This document shows, one piece after another, positions 1 to 5,398 of a stretch of DNA of 7,615 nucleotides. The stretch lies in NCBI GenBank assembly GCA_023136815.1, contig JAGLQM010000038.1, forward strand, positions 1 to 7,615, given 5' to 3'. The translations under genes and the position numbers were made by a program. The notes below the pieces were generated by a model. The model ran no database searches, was not told the origin of the DNA, and saw nothing but the letters and a program-made list of their open reading frames with translations. Origin of the DNA: Thermoplasmata archaeon. Lineage in GTDB: Archaea; Thermoplasmatota; Thermoplasmata; SG8-5. Each line of letters opens with the position of its first letter. Position 1 is the stretch's first letter.

Positions 1-63
1 TCAATTCACAAGCACAATGCCTATGCCGAGCGGGATACCACAATGGGGGAATTACGAGCTTGA
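1..63 (+). CDS. mptA: C-terminal end of probable GTP cyclohydrolase MptA (5'-partial)
   Basis: Only the last 20 codons and a TGA stop are in the window. The visible tail reads SIHKHNAYAERDTTMGELRA. From memory of the family, the SIHxHNA(Y/F)AE...T(M/L)GELR ending is typical of the MptA/FolE2 (GCHY-I, type IB) GTP cyclohydrolases. In archaea MptA converts GTP to a dihydroneopterin cyclic phosphate. This feeds tetrahydromethanopterin and, where shown (for example in haloarchaea), the preQ0/archaeosine pathway. The reading frame is open from base 1. Its stop overlaps the TTG start of the next small gene (TTGA), which suggests translational coupling. The presence of arcS just downstream fits a shared 7-deazaguanine pathway, although arcS is on the opposite strand. 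Identity rests on 20 residues, so it is probable rather than certain. Confidence 0.6.
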   Translation, partial: SIHKHNAYAERDTTMGELRA

Positions 64-224
64 AACTGGCCGGAGTTTGTCATTTATGCGGAAAACCCGC
101 TATGCAGACCTGTGCCAGTTGTGGTCTAATTACTTGCAGAAGTTGTATAAATGGTATAAATAATCAACCTGGAACTTGTTGTGGATGTGCTCCGCCTGTT
201 ATGGCAGAAGATGATGAATTTTAG
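60..224 (+). CDS. Small cysteine-rich zinc-finger protein (54 aa)
   Basis: The ORF has nine cysteines in 54 residues. They are arranged as CHLCG (residues 7-11), CASCG (18-22), CRSC (26-29) and CCGC (40-43), and the tail is acidic (AEDDEF). The paired CxxC knuckles should bind one or two zinc ions, as in small archaeal zinc-ribbon or B-box-like proteins. I cannot assign a family or function. The start is TTG at 60, overlapping the stop of the upstream gene. It is preceded by a purine run, GGGGGA at 45-50, at Shine-Dalgarno distance. No ATG, GTG or other TTG lies upstream in frame, and starting at the ATG at 102 would lose the first knuckle. Coupling to the probable mptA suggests a linked role, perhaps as an RNA- or protein-binding accessory; this is inference only. 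Confidence 0.65.
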   Translation: MKLAGVCHLCGKPAMQTCASCGLITCRSCINGINNQPGTCCGCAPPVMAEDDEF

Positions 225-268
225 GTTATCATCAGCTGTACCGCAGAGGAAAACATGGAAGGGATTTA

Positions 269-303
269 TGTGGTGATTTTATATCTCATTTTTGTGGTGA
301 TTT
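269..303 (+). repeat. Direct repeat of TGTGGTGATTT, 24 bp apart
   Basis: TGTGGTGATTT occurs at 269-279 and again at 293-303. The period of 24 is a multiple of three, so both copies are read as (Y/F)VVI in the mini-ORF at 255-305. It may be a small internal duplication. Confidence 0.45.
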
Positions 304-350
304 GATGGCAGGAACATCAAAAACAGATGAATCATAACTTTGATAGTTGA

Positions 351-565
351 TGTCTAAATATTCGTCAAATACAGAATGAATTAGAAATTCATCCTAACGC
401 AAACCAAATATGGTTTACGAAACAGGTGAAGCGCAGATTTGACTGTTCAATTGTCAAATTTGCGGTGAAATTCGAGAAGAAATTGAAAGGAGAAATTGTA
501 TAATGTCTCGATTATTAGAGTCCACTATGGGGGGCAGTCCAAATAAATTTCTAATGCTTACTTGA
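351..565 (+). pseudogene. Possible frameshifted remnant of a small zinc-ribbon protein
   Basis: From the TGA at 348-350, one frame stays open to the TAA at 501. It reads protein-like sequence (NIRQIQNELEIHPNANQIWF, then KRRFDC) but has no ATG or TTG start. Beyond about 444 a second frame opens, reading NCQICGEIREEIERRNC and ending at the TGA at 563. Joining the two frames near 443-455 would give RFDC-QICGE...C, a plausible CxxC knuckle. The junction contains the near-duplicate TGTTCAAT/TGTCAAAT, which could be the frameshifting event. No family is recognised, and chance is a real alternative in a stretch this short. Confidence 0.22.
432..464. repeat. Inverted repeat, 12-bp stem with 9-nt loop
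   Basis: CGCAGATTTGAC (432-443) pairs with GTCAAATTTGCG (453-464) around the loop TGTTCAATT. There is one G-T wobble (436 with 460). It has no following T-run on either strand, so it is not a typical terminator. It could be an RNA hairpin or a by-product of local duplication. Confidence 0.55.
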
Positions 566-2120
566 CCCTGTGCCTTGCCCTTACTGCCTCGCCCCGATTT
601 GACTGAACCATTTCTTCTCCATTCATTCGGGCGGTTCCGCAGGCGGCCAGTTTACCATCTCGAACCACGGCAACCTCATCTCCAACTCGGATGTTTGGGT
701 CTGCGTCCTCCACTCCAACCGCGAAAATGTTGCCAGTTATTTCGAAGTCTGCAATTTTAACTGTATGAATATCCTTTTCAACCATGAATTTTGCACCCTC
801 AAGCGTGGGTATGAGCATTCCAGTAATGTGAGAGATGCTGGCCACCTGTTCCTTGCCCCTGAATATGCGGAGCTTGGGGTAACGACCCTTGACCACCGCT
901 CCCTGGAACATTTGCTCCGCCTCGGGACCGAACTGGAACATTGCCATTGAGCAAACCTCCTGGGAACTGCGCTCTTTCCAGTTTGATTTACTACCTTCTG
1001 TTATATCAGCCAGCGTCATTTGCAATTTCTTCAGGGAGGCATCAGATTTGGGGCTGCCTTCGGTGGTAACAGTGGCCTCAATATCCAGTAGATTTTCATC
1101 ACCCAGGTGGTTTATAATATGTTCATATTTATTAATATTTAAATATTTATTGAGCATATTATTAATCATTACTTTCTCGTCTTCAAACCACTGGCCAGTC
1201 ACCGGAATGTCGTAGTTCTGCGCCGGGTAGTATAATTCTAATTCTCTGGGCACCAGCCCCAGTGGAGACGTAATAATTACTTCGTGTACATCCATGGATA
1301 CGCCGCTATTGCGAATTGCATTGCGCATAAAATAGTGACTCTTGCTGTCTGAGTATGGCTTTTTTGCGGAGCATGGCAGTAAAACCAGAACTTTTGGAAC
1401 GTCTGGCTTACGATATCTTTGGATTACTCGTCTGCGGAACCGTTCTATATCTGGCCGGCCCAGAGCAAGGCGGGTGGTAGCCCTGAATTTTGCCCCGGTG
1501 ATTGGGTATCGCTTTTCTTGAAAATCATAATGCTGACTGTCGAATCGCCGCAGAATTTCCACCAGCTTGGGAGATGTTTTTGCCTTGTACTCCACGTATT
1601 CCCGCAATGTTCCGCGGGCTATGTGACCTCGGACCCTGTGTAGTTCTGTGTAAAGGGCTTGCATATTGTGATTGTAAAGAGAAACATCGCAGCCGGAACA
1701 ATGGCACTCATTCTCTTGAATTTTATCTGCTGGCCAGGCACCATCGGAGGTCAGGAAATAATCTTCACTGGAAAGTAAACTTGCTCTGGATGAATCAAGA
1801 ATATCTGCCCCAAGATAACATAGAATAGCCAGATTATGCGGCAGCGCAATACCAGGCAGGTACAATGCTGCCTGATGGCCTATTTCCTCTCTAAATTTTA
1901 TGAATTCTTCAATAAATATTCTCGGATTCCGATATAATTCTAATGATTTATCCAAAGTATGGATGTCATCATATGTCTGGCCAAGAGTCGCTTCTGCTTT
2001 CTCTGGGGCTGGAAACCTTTCGGTATTCATGAACAGAATACCTGGTGTTTTAATCTCCCAATCATCTCCTGATAGCTTGCCAGAACGGGCGGTTGCCACG
2101 CGATTATTCACCTCAAACAT
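558..2120 (-). CDS. arcS: Archaeosine synthase ArcS (TgtA2), tRNA modification
   Basis: ArcS attaches lysine to the nitrile of preQ0 at position 15 of tRNA. In the characterised pathway a radical SAM partner (RaSEA) completes archaeosine; no such partner is in this window. The protein is 520 aa. Residues 1-230 form a TGT-like domain with a zinc site, CHCSGC (C139, C141, C144) plus a histidine near 151. The ArcS core signature PCSxxKPYxxSxxH is intact: P249, C250, S251, K254, P255, Y256, S259, H262. A PUA RNA-binding domain covers about 445-518 (IRVGDEVAVV, GEEM, RGEAVRARH). The ATG at 2120 is favoured because a TATA box sits 26 bp upstream and no Shine-Dalgarno is present. It lies downstream of hpt on the same strand with a 162-bp gap and its own promoter. 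Alternative: the plain archaeal TGT (TgtA), but the PCSxxKPY motif argues for ArcS. Confidence 0.93.
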   Translation of the reverse strand: MFEVNNRVATARSGKLSGDDWEIKTPGILFMNTERFPAPEKAEATLGQTYDDIHTLDKSLELYRNPRIFIEEFIKFREEIGHQAALYLPGIALPHNLAILCYLGADILDSSRASLLSSEDYFLTSDGAWPADKIQENECHCSGCDVSLYNHNMQALYTELHRVRGHIARGTLREYVEYKAKTSPKLVEILRRFDSQHYDFQEKRYPITGAKFRATTRLALGRPDIERFRRRVIQRYRKPDVPKVLVLLPCSAKKPYSDSKSHYFMRNAIRNSGVSMDVHEVIITSPLGLVPRELELYYPAQNYDIPVTGQWFEDEKVMINNMLNKYLNINKYEHIINHLGDENLLDIEATVTTEGSPKSDASLKKLQMTLADITEGSKSNWKERSSQEVCSMAMFQFGPEAEQMFQGAVVKGRYPKLRIFRGKEQVASISHITGMLIPTLEGAKFMVEKDIHTVKIADFEITGNIFAVGVEDADPNIRVGDEVAVVRDGKLAACGTARMNGEEMVQSNRGEAVRARHRVK

Positions 2121-2142
2121 CAGGCGGCAATAAGCCAGCTGG

Positions 2143-2150
2143 AATATTAA
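2143..2150 (-). promoter_or_regulatory. TATA box of arcS (leaderless promoter)
   Basis: The minus strand reads TTAATATT, centred 26-27 bp upstream of the A of the arcS ATG, so transcription should start at or next to the start codon. No Shine-Dalgarno is seen. The rest of 2121-2282 holds only short T-rich hydrophobic frames without starts. Confidence 0.6.
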
Positions 2151-2282
2151 GGTTAGCTGAATTGTTGAGATGTAATGAAGTATATTTCAAAGGCAATTAG
2201 CACCACACCACAACCCAGGATAATAATATTAAAATCACGAAGCCAAGAGAAATCAGCAGGCCAGAATCAGGTAAAGGCCAGT

Positions 2283-2843
2283 TTAATCTTCCCTAACTGT
2301 TACTTTTCCATCTATTATGTCTATGCTCATCAGTGCCTTGATCCTCACGCCGAATTCTTCTTCTATTTTCTTCCGGCCGTCGCCCTTGTCAATAACTATG
2401 ATAATGTCCTCCACTTCCACACCTATCTGGTTCAGTGCCTTCAGAATCCCTCTCATGGTTCCGCCGGTGCTGATGAGGTCATCCAGCAGCAGAATCCGAT
2501 CGCCTTTTTCCAGGCCGTTAATGTACATTTTTCTGGAGGAATAGCCAGTCTCCTGGTTGAATTCTATTTCCCCAGGCAGATCATACTTTCGCTTGCGGAT
2601 TATTGTGAAGGGCATGCCGGTTTTTAGAGACAATCCTGCAGCCAGATGAATGCCCATTGCCTCTACAGTTACAATTTTATCATACTGGCCTTCAATCTTT
2701 TTGGCTATTGCATCAATAACCTCTTCAAAAAGATCTGGCTGTATAGCTGGAATTCCGTCGGCTATTGAGAATATAAAATAATTGTAATCCTGAAACTTCA
2801 CCGCAGGGGCATTTTCCAGGCTGTGTTTTAGCTTCTCCAGCAT
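2283..2843 (-). CDS. hpt: Archaeal-type hypoxanthine/guanine phosphoribosyltransferase
   Basis: It transfers ribose-5-phosphate from PRPP to hypoxanthine or guanine, giving IMP or GMP, in cytosolic purine salvage. The 186-aa length, the MLEKLKHSLENAP start and the DGIP segment (29-32) match the archaeal Hpt family, which resembles APRT more than bacterial HGPRT. The PRPP-binding loop ILLLDDLISTGGT lies at residues 117-129. EAMGI (61-65) and QETGY (97-101) are further family landmarks. The gene follows apt by 7 bp with a Shine-Dalgarno overlapping the apt stop, so the two are clearly an operon. Salvage of guanine and of adenine would be made from one transcript. Xanthine use, or a role with 7-deazapurines given arcS next door, is possible but unsupported by sequence. 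Confidence 0.9.
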   Translation of the reverse strand: MLEKLKHSLENAPAVKFQDYNYFIFSIADGIPAIQPDLFEEVIDAIAKKIEGQYDKIVTVEAMGIHLAAGLSLKTGMPFTIIRKRKYDLPGEIEFNQETGYSSRKMYINGLEKGDRILLLDDLISTGGTMRGILKALNQIGVEVEDIIIVIDKGDGRKKIEEEFGVRIKALMSIDIIDGKVTVRED

Positions 2844-2846
2844 TGT

Positions 2847-2851
2847 TCACC
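2847..2851 (-). promoter_or_regulatory. Shine-Dalgarno of hpt overlapping the apt stop codon
   Basis: Minus-strand GGTGA shares its first G with the TAG stop of apt and lies 3 nt before the hpt ATG. This supports coupled translation of the two genes and fixes the hpt start. Confidence 0.6.
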
Positions 2852-3369
2852 TAATCATAGATAATGAGGCTGTCAATCATGCCTTCAGGTAGTTTATCCC
2901 GGCCATTGAGGAATCCCAGTTCGATTACAAAACCACATTTGACAACCTCAGCTCCAAGTTTCTCCACAAGCTCGATACTGGCTGCAATTGTGCCGCCGGT
3001 GGCCAGTAAATCATCCACAAGGATAACGCGGTCTCCCTTTTCCAGAGCGTCGGTGTGCATCTCGATTGTTGCCTCTCCATATTCAAGCTTATAGCTCATC
3101 TTTATCTTGTCAAAGGGAAGTTTTCCTGCCTTTCTGATTGGCACGAATGGGGCATTCAATGCAAGTGCCAGTGGTGTCCCGATGATGAAACCACGGCTCT
3201 CAATTCCAATAACCGCATCGATGTCCATATCTGCGTACATCAGTCTAAATTTCTCGATTATCGCTCCAAATGCTTCCGGATCCTTCAGTACCGGAGTTAT
3301 ATCTTTAAAAATTATCCCGGGAACTGGAAAGTCCGGAACGTCCCTCATGAGTGCCTTTACACGATCCAT
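2851..3369 (-). CDS. apt: Adenine phosphoribosyltransferase
   Basis: It makes AMP from adenine and PRPP in purine salvage. At 172 aa it has the standard APRT layout: VPDFPVPGIIFKDITPVL (11-28), IESRGF (56-61), RKAGKLP (79-85), the SYKLEYGEATIEMH block (92-105) and the PRPP loop VILVDDLLATGGT (115-127). The ending FLNGRDKL is also typical. The ATG at 3369 is preceded by a TATA box 26 bp away and no Shine-Dalgarno, so the mRNA is probably leaderless, with hpt as second cistron using a real Shine-Dalgarno. It is divergent from tyrS. Nothing is truncated or unusual. Confidence 0.95.
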   Translation of the reverse strand: MDRVKALMRDVPDFPVPGIIFKDITPVLKDPEAFGAIIEKFRLMYADMDIDAVIGIESRGFIIGTPLALALNAPFVPIRKAGKLPFDKIKMSYKLEYGEATIEMHTDALEKGDRVILVDDLLATGGTIAASIELVEKLGAEVVKCGFVIELGFLNGRDKLPEGMIDSLIIYD

Positions 3370-3391
3370 GTAGATGGAGATGATTTTATCC

Positions 3392-3398
3392 TATTTAT
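3392..3398 (-). promoter_or_regulatory. TATA box of the apt-hpt operon
   Basis: Minus-strand ATAAATA is centred 26 bp upstream of the apt ATG, placing the transcription start at the start codon. It faces away from the tyrS TATA box at 3413-3419, with only 14 bp between the two. Confidence 0.6.
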
Positions 3399-3412
3399 GA
3401 GATGCGAAAGGG

Positions 3413-3419
3413 TTTAAAT
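3413..3419 (+). promoter_or_regulatory. TATA box of tyrS
   Basis: TTTAAAT is preceded by a purine-rich BRE-like CGAAAGG. It predicts a start near 3442 and thus a 5' UTR of about 24 nt that contains the Shine-Dalgarno at 3453-3458. Confidence 0.55.
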
Positions 3420-3452
3420 GAAAGAAGTTTTGGGGTGGTCATAACTGTTTAC

Positions 3453-3458
3453 AGGAGG
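3453..3458 (+). promoter_or_regulatory. Strong Shine-Dalgarno of tyrS
   Basis: AGGAGG stands 7 nt before the ATG at 3466. An earlier ATG at 3461 is only 2 nt away and reads ATG-AAA-TGA, so the site selects 3466. Confidence 0.75.
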
Positions 3459-3465
3459 CTATGAA

Positions 3466-4521
3466 ATGAACCAAGAGGAGAAACTCTCAATACTGACAAG
3501 CGGCATGGACGAGGTCGTTACCCTGGACGAAGCCAAAGAGTTATTAACCAGGGATGGGAAACTCAAGGCATATTGGGGAATTGAACCATCTGGATTATTT
3601 CACATAGGCCAGGCACTTGTGGGAGCCAGGAAAGTTAAGGAACTTGAATCTTTAGGCTTTGAGGTTGTTGTGCTTCTTGCAGACTGGCATGCCTTCATTA
3701 ACGATAAATTAGACGGCACAATGGAGAGTATCCAGGCCTGTGGCAGATACTTGGAAGACTGCCTGAAAGGTCTGGGCGCAAACTCGCCAAACATCAAGTA
3801 TGTTGTAGGTTCGAATATTGTGGACGAGAAGGAATACTGGGAGAAAGTTGTCCGAATCTCAAAGGCATCCAGTGTCGCCAGAATCAAGAGAGCAATGACA
3901 ATCATGGGCCGCAGCGAGGACGAGGCAGATTCAGATGCTTCAAAGCTTATTTACCCGGCAATGCAAGCCGCTGATATTTTTCATTTGGATCTGGATCTGG
4001 CAATTGGAGGAATGGACCAGAGGCATGCCCACATGCTTGCCAGGGATGCTCCAAGCAAGCTTGGCTACAAGAAACCGGTTGCACTTCACTGGCCGCTATT
4101 GATGGGACTCCAGGGCGGTGGAAGAATGGATGCCGCAGAATTCAAAATGAGCAAGTCAAACCCGGATTCTGCAATATTCCTGCATGATGCACCAGATGTG
4201 GTCAAGAAGAAAATGAACAAGGCATTTTGTCCTCAGTCTCAGGTTGAGGATAATCCGGTACTGGAGCATGCCCGTTTGGTTGTGTTTCCTGAGGTTGGGT
4301 ATATTCATATTCAGAGGCCAGAGAAGTTTGGCGGTGATTTAAAATTTGAAAATTATCAAGAGCTTTCAGAAGTATTCGGCAAGGGAGATGTTCATCCAAT
4401 GGATTTGAAGAATGCAGTTGGTCGTCATATTTCTGAGATCCTTGAGCCAGTGCAGAAATATCTGGCGGAAAACTCGACCAACCAGGAAGAGGTCATGAAA
4501 CTTGTCGGGTTGAAAACATGA
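3466..4521 (+). CDS. tyrS: Tyrosyl-tRNA synthetase, archaeal type
   Basis: This class I aminoacyl-tRNA synthetase charges tRNA-Tyr. The 351 aa lack a bacterial S4-like C-terminal domain, as expected for archaeal enzymes. The HIGH motif appears as HIGQ (46-49) and the second signature is a full KMSKS (227-231). The tyrosine pocket, mapped onto the known M. jannaschii residues Y32, Y151, Q155, D158 and Q173, is conserved as Y36, Y163, Q167, D170 and Q185. IEPSG (39-43), LADWHAF (71-77) and RPEKFGGDL (284-292) are family blocks. HPMDLKNAV (310-318) carries the anticodon-contacting aspartate (D313). TrpRS is the nearest paralogue, but the pocket residues favour tyrosine. It is the first gene of a pair: its stop overlaps the membrane protein start by ATGA. 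Confidence 0.95.
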   Translation: MNQEEKLSILTSGMDEVVTLDEAKELLTRDGKLKAYWGIEPSGLFHIGQALVGARKVKELESLGFEVVVLLADWHAFINDKLDGTMESIQACGRYLEDCLKGLGANSPNIKYVVGSNIVDEKEYWEKVVRISKASSVARIKRAMTIMGRSEDEADSDASKLIYPAMQAADIFHLDLDLAIGGMDQRHAHMLARDAPSKLGYKKPVALHWPLLMGLQGGGRMDAAEFKMSKSNPDSAIFLHDAPDVVKKKMNKAFCPQSQVEDNPVLEHARLVVFPEVGYIHIQRPEKFGGDLKFENYQELSEVFGKGDVHPMDLKNAVGRHISEILEPVQKYLAENSTNQEEVMKLVGLKT

Positions 4522-4961
4522 GCCCCGGAAAAAGGCTCATGTCAAATGCAGAGCAGGCAGCTTATATTGGTCTGCTGGCTGGCATTTTTATGATTATTGC
4601 AGGAGTCACCGGAGCTGCCACCTGGAGTTCCATAGGCCAGATTATTGTGGAGTTCACCGGAATAGACTCGTTGGGATTGGCCTTCCAGATACTGGCTGCC
4701 CTTGGCTCCATTGGCGGGCTACTTGTGATACTGGGTGCGTGCTGGATAGGCGGCAGGAAATTCATACTTTTCAAGAAACGAAATAAAAAGGCTGGCTCTA
4801 TTCTCATATCCATCGGTACTGGCTTCGGTTTGCTGGGGTTTATAATCTTCGCTGTGCTTATCCTTATTAGCCATGACCCGGCAGCCAGTTTCATGGGCGC
4901 AGCCGGGATAGGATTCATTGGGTTGGTGCTCTCCATAATAGCCAGGCGGAAGATCAAGTAG
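4518..4961 (+). CDS. Four-helix membrane protein of unknown function
   Basis: The 147-aa protein has four clear hydrophobic segments: about 14-36, 54-78, 91-115 and 124-142. They are rich in Gly, Ala and Ile. A basic loop, RKFILFKKRNKK (80-91), lies between helices 2 and 3, and the tail is basic (RRKIK). By the positive-inside rule the loop and tail are cytoplasmic. No signal peptide, motif or enzyme residue is recognised, and I do not know the family. The ATG at 4518 shares ATGA with the tyrS stop, arguing for translation coupled to tyrS. An in-frame ATG at 4539 after GGAAAAAGG is an alternative start and would remove seven residues. A functional tie to TyrRS is not evident; co-transcription may be incidental. 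Confidence 0.8.
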   Translation: MSPGKRLMSNAEQAAYIGLLAGIFMIIAGVTGAATWSSIGQIIVEFTGIDSLGLAFQILAALGSIGGLLVILGACWIGGRKFILFKKRNKKAGSILISIGTGFGLLGFIIFAVLILISHDPAASFMGAAGIGFIGLVLSIIARRKIK

Positions 4962-4972
4962 GCATGAGAAGA

Positions 4973-4980
4973 TTTTTATA
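4973..4980 (+). promoter_or_regulatory. TATA box of the RNase P RNA gene
   Basis: TTTTTATA is centred 25-26 bp upstream of base 5002, the first base of the P1 helix of the RNA. The match between box position and predicted 5' end supports both calls. Confidence 0.65.
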
Positions 4981-5001
4981 GCCCCTGGTATGTAGCAGAG
5001 A

Positions 5002-5306
5002 TGCCAGGAGAAAGTGAACGGCCAACGGAGATGAACCGTAAGGTGATTCAACTGAGGAAACTCCTCCCTCCCAGACAGTTATCTGTCTGAAACATGGGTG
5101 GCCGGGGCAATCCGGTGTGCTGAGAGGCATGGCGAGGGCGCAGAAACGACACAGTCCGGTTGGAGCGATGATGAGTTTGGCTCTGAGCTACGATGACCGG
5201 GATATGATGAGACGGCGACTCCCATCCGGTGCAAGTCCAAATTTGGTAGGACGCTTAGTCGAATGCCGTTTAGAAACAGAAGGAGGGTTACTACTTTCAC
5301 CTGGCA
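5002..5306 (+). ncRNA. rnpB: RNase P RNA (catalytic RNA, tRNA 5' maturation)
   Basis: This RNA removes the 5' leader of pre-tRNAs together with archaeal Rpp proteins. Conserved blocks in order are GAGGAAACTCC (5054-5064), CAGAAACGACAC (5141-5152), CCGGTGCAAGTCCAAA (5226-5241) and ACAGAAGGAGGGTTAC (5276-5291). Helices can be drawn. P1 is TGCCAGG-A-GAAAGT (5002-5015) with ACTTTC-A-CCTGGCA (5293-5306), with one A-A mismatch. P2 is 5017-5022 with 5265-5270. P3 is the hairpin 5025-5028/5036-5039. P4 is AAC plus CCTCC (5059-5067) with GGAGGGTT (5282-5289), with the conserved bulged U at 5062. CAGACAG/CTGTCTG (5072-5089) forms another hairpin. At about 305 nt it is compact and seems to lack bacterial P16/P17. 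Ends are set by P1 and the TATA spacing. Confidence 0.93.
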
Positions 5307-5325
5307 CCCCATTTTTCAAGGTGTC
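5303..5325. other. Candidate attachment-site-like inverted repeat at the rnpB 3' edge
   Basis: GGCACC (5303-5308) and GGTGTC (5320-5325) are imperfect inverted arms (one G-T) around an 11-bp AT-rich centre containing ATTTTTC. Tyrosine recombinase core sites have this shape, and the site lies between rnpB and a recombinase gene. It may equally be just the rnpB terminator hairpin. No second copy is in the window. Confidence 0.28.
5312..5316 (+). terminator. Oligo-T terminator of rnpB
   Basis: TTTTT follows the end of P1 by 5 nt. Archaeal RNA polymerase commonly stops on such short T-runs without needing a hairpin. Confidence 0.5.
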
Positions 5326-5355
5326 TGGCTATCCTAAAACGCAAATTTGAGTGAG

Positions 5356-5361
5356 AAAAAA
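5356..5361 (-). terminator. Oligo-T terminator downstream of the recombinase gene
   Basis: Six A residues on the plus strand give TTTTTT on the minus strand, 38 nt beyond the recombinase stop codon. The convergent rnpB transcript would end nearby. Confidence 0.4.
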
Positions 5362-5398
5362 TCTTTCTACTCCCAATAAGGGAACAGGAAGAAATTAA

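Larger units (their letters stand above)
225..557. other. Gene-poor interval between the zinc-finger gene and the 3' end of arcS
   Basis: No ORF here is convincing. The interval holds a 16-codon hydrophobic mini-ORF (255-305, MEGIYVVILYLIFVVI) with AGAGGA five bases before its ATG. It also holds a duplicated 11-mer (269-279 and 293-303), a long hairpin (432-464) and frame-broken zinc-ribbon-like coding sequence (351-565). A 20-codon ORF at 503-565 follows AAGGAG but runs antisense into arcS. The base composition is more AT-rich than the flanking genes, consistent with decaying sequence. Confidence 0.5.

Noticed and set aside
503..565. 20-codon ORF after AAGGAG, antisense to the arcS 3' end
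   Set aside because: The frame is too short, has a spacing of 10 nt and no conserved feature; it is treated as part of the possible remnant.
2121..2282. Hydrophobic short frames on the minus strand between hpt and arcS (for example GLLISLGFVILILLSWVVV)
   Set aside because: Two different frames both look membrane-like simply because the strand is T-rich. Neither has a usable start codon or ribosome site.
2175..2627. 150-codon plus-strand frame opposite hpt, and similar frames opposite arcS, apt and tyrS
   Set aside because: These are antisense shadows of genes with clear family motifs; their translations have no protein-like pattern.
5117..5350. 77-codon plus-strand frame and a 77-codon minus-strand frame across rnpB
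   Set aside because: The bases are explained by RNase P RNA conserved blocks and helices.
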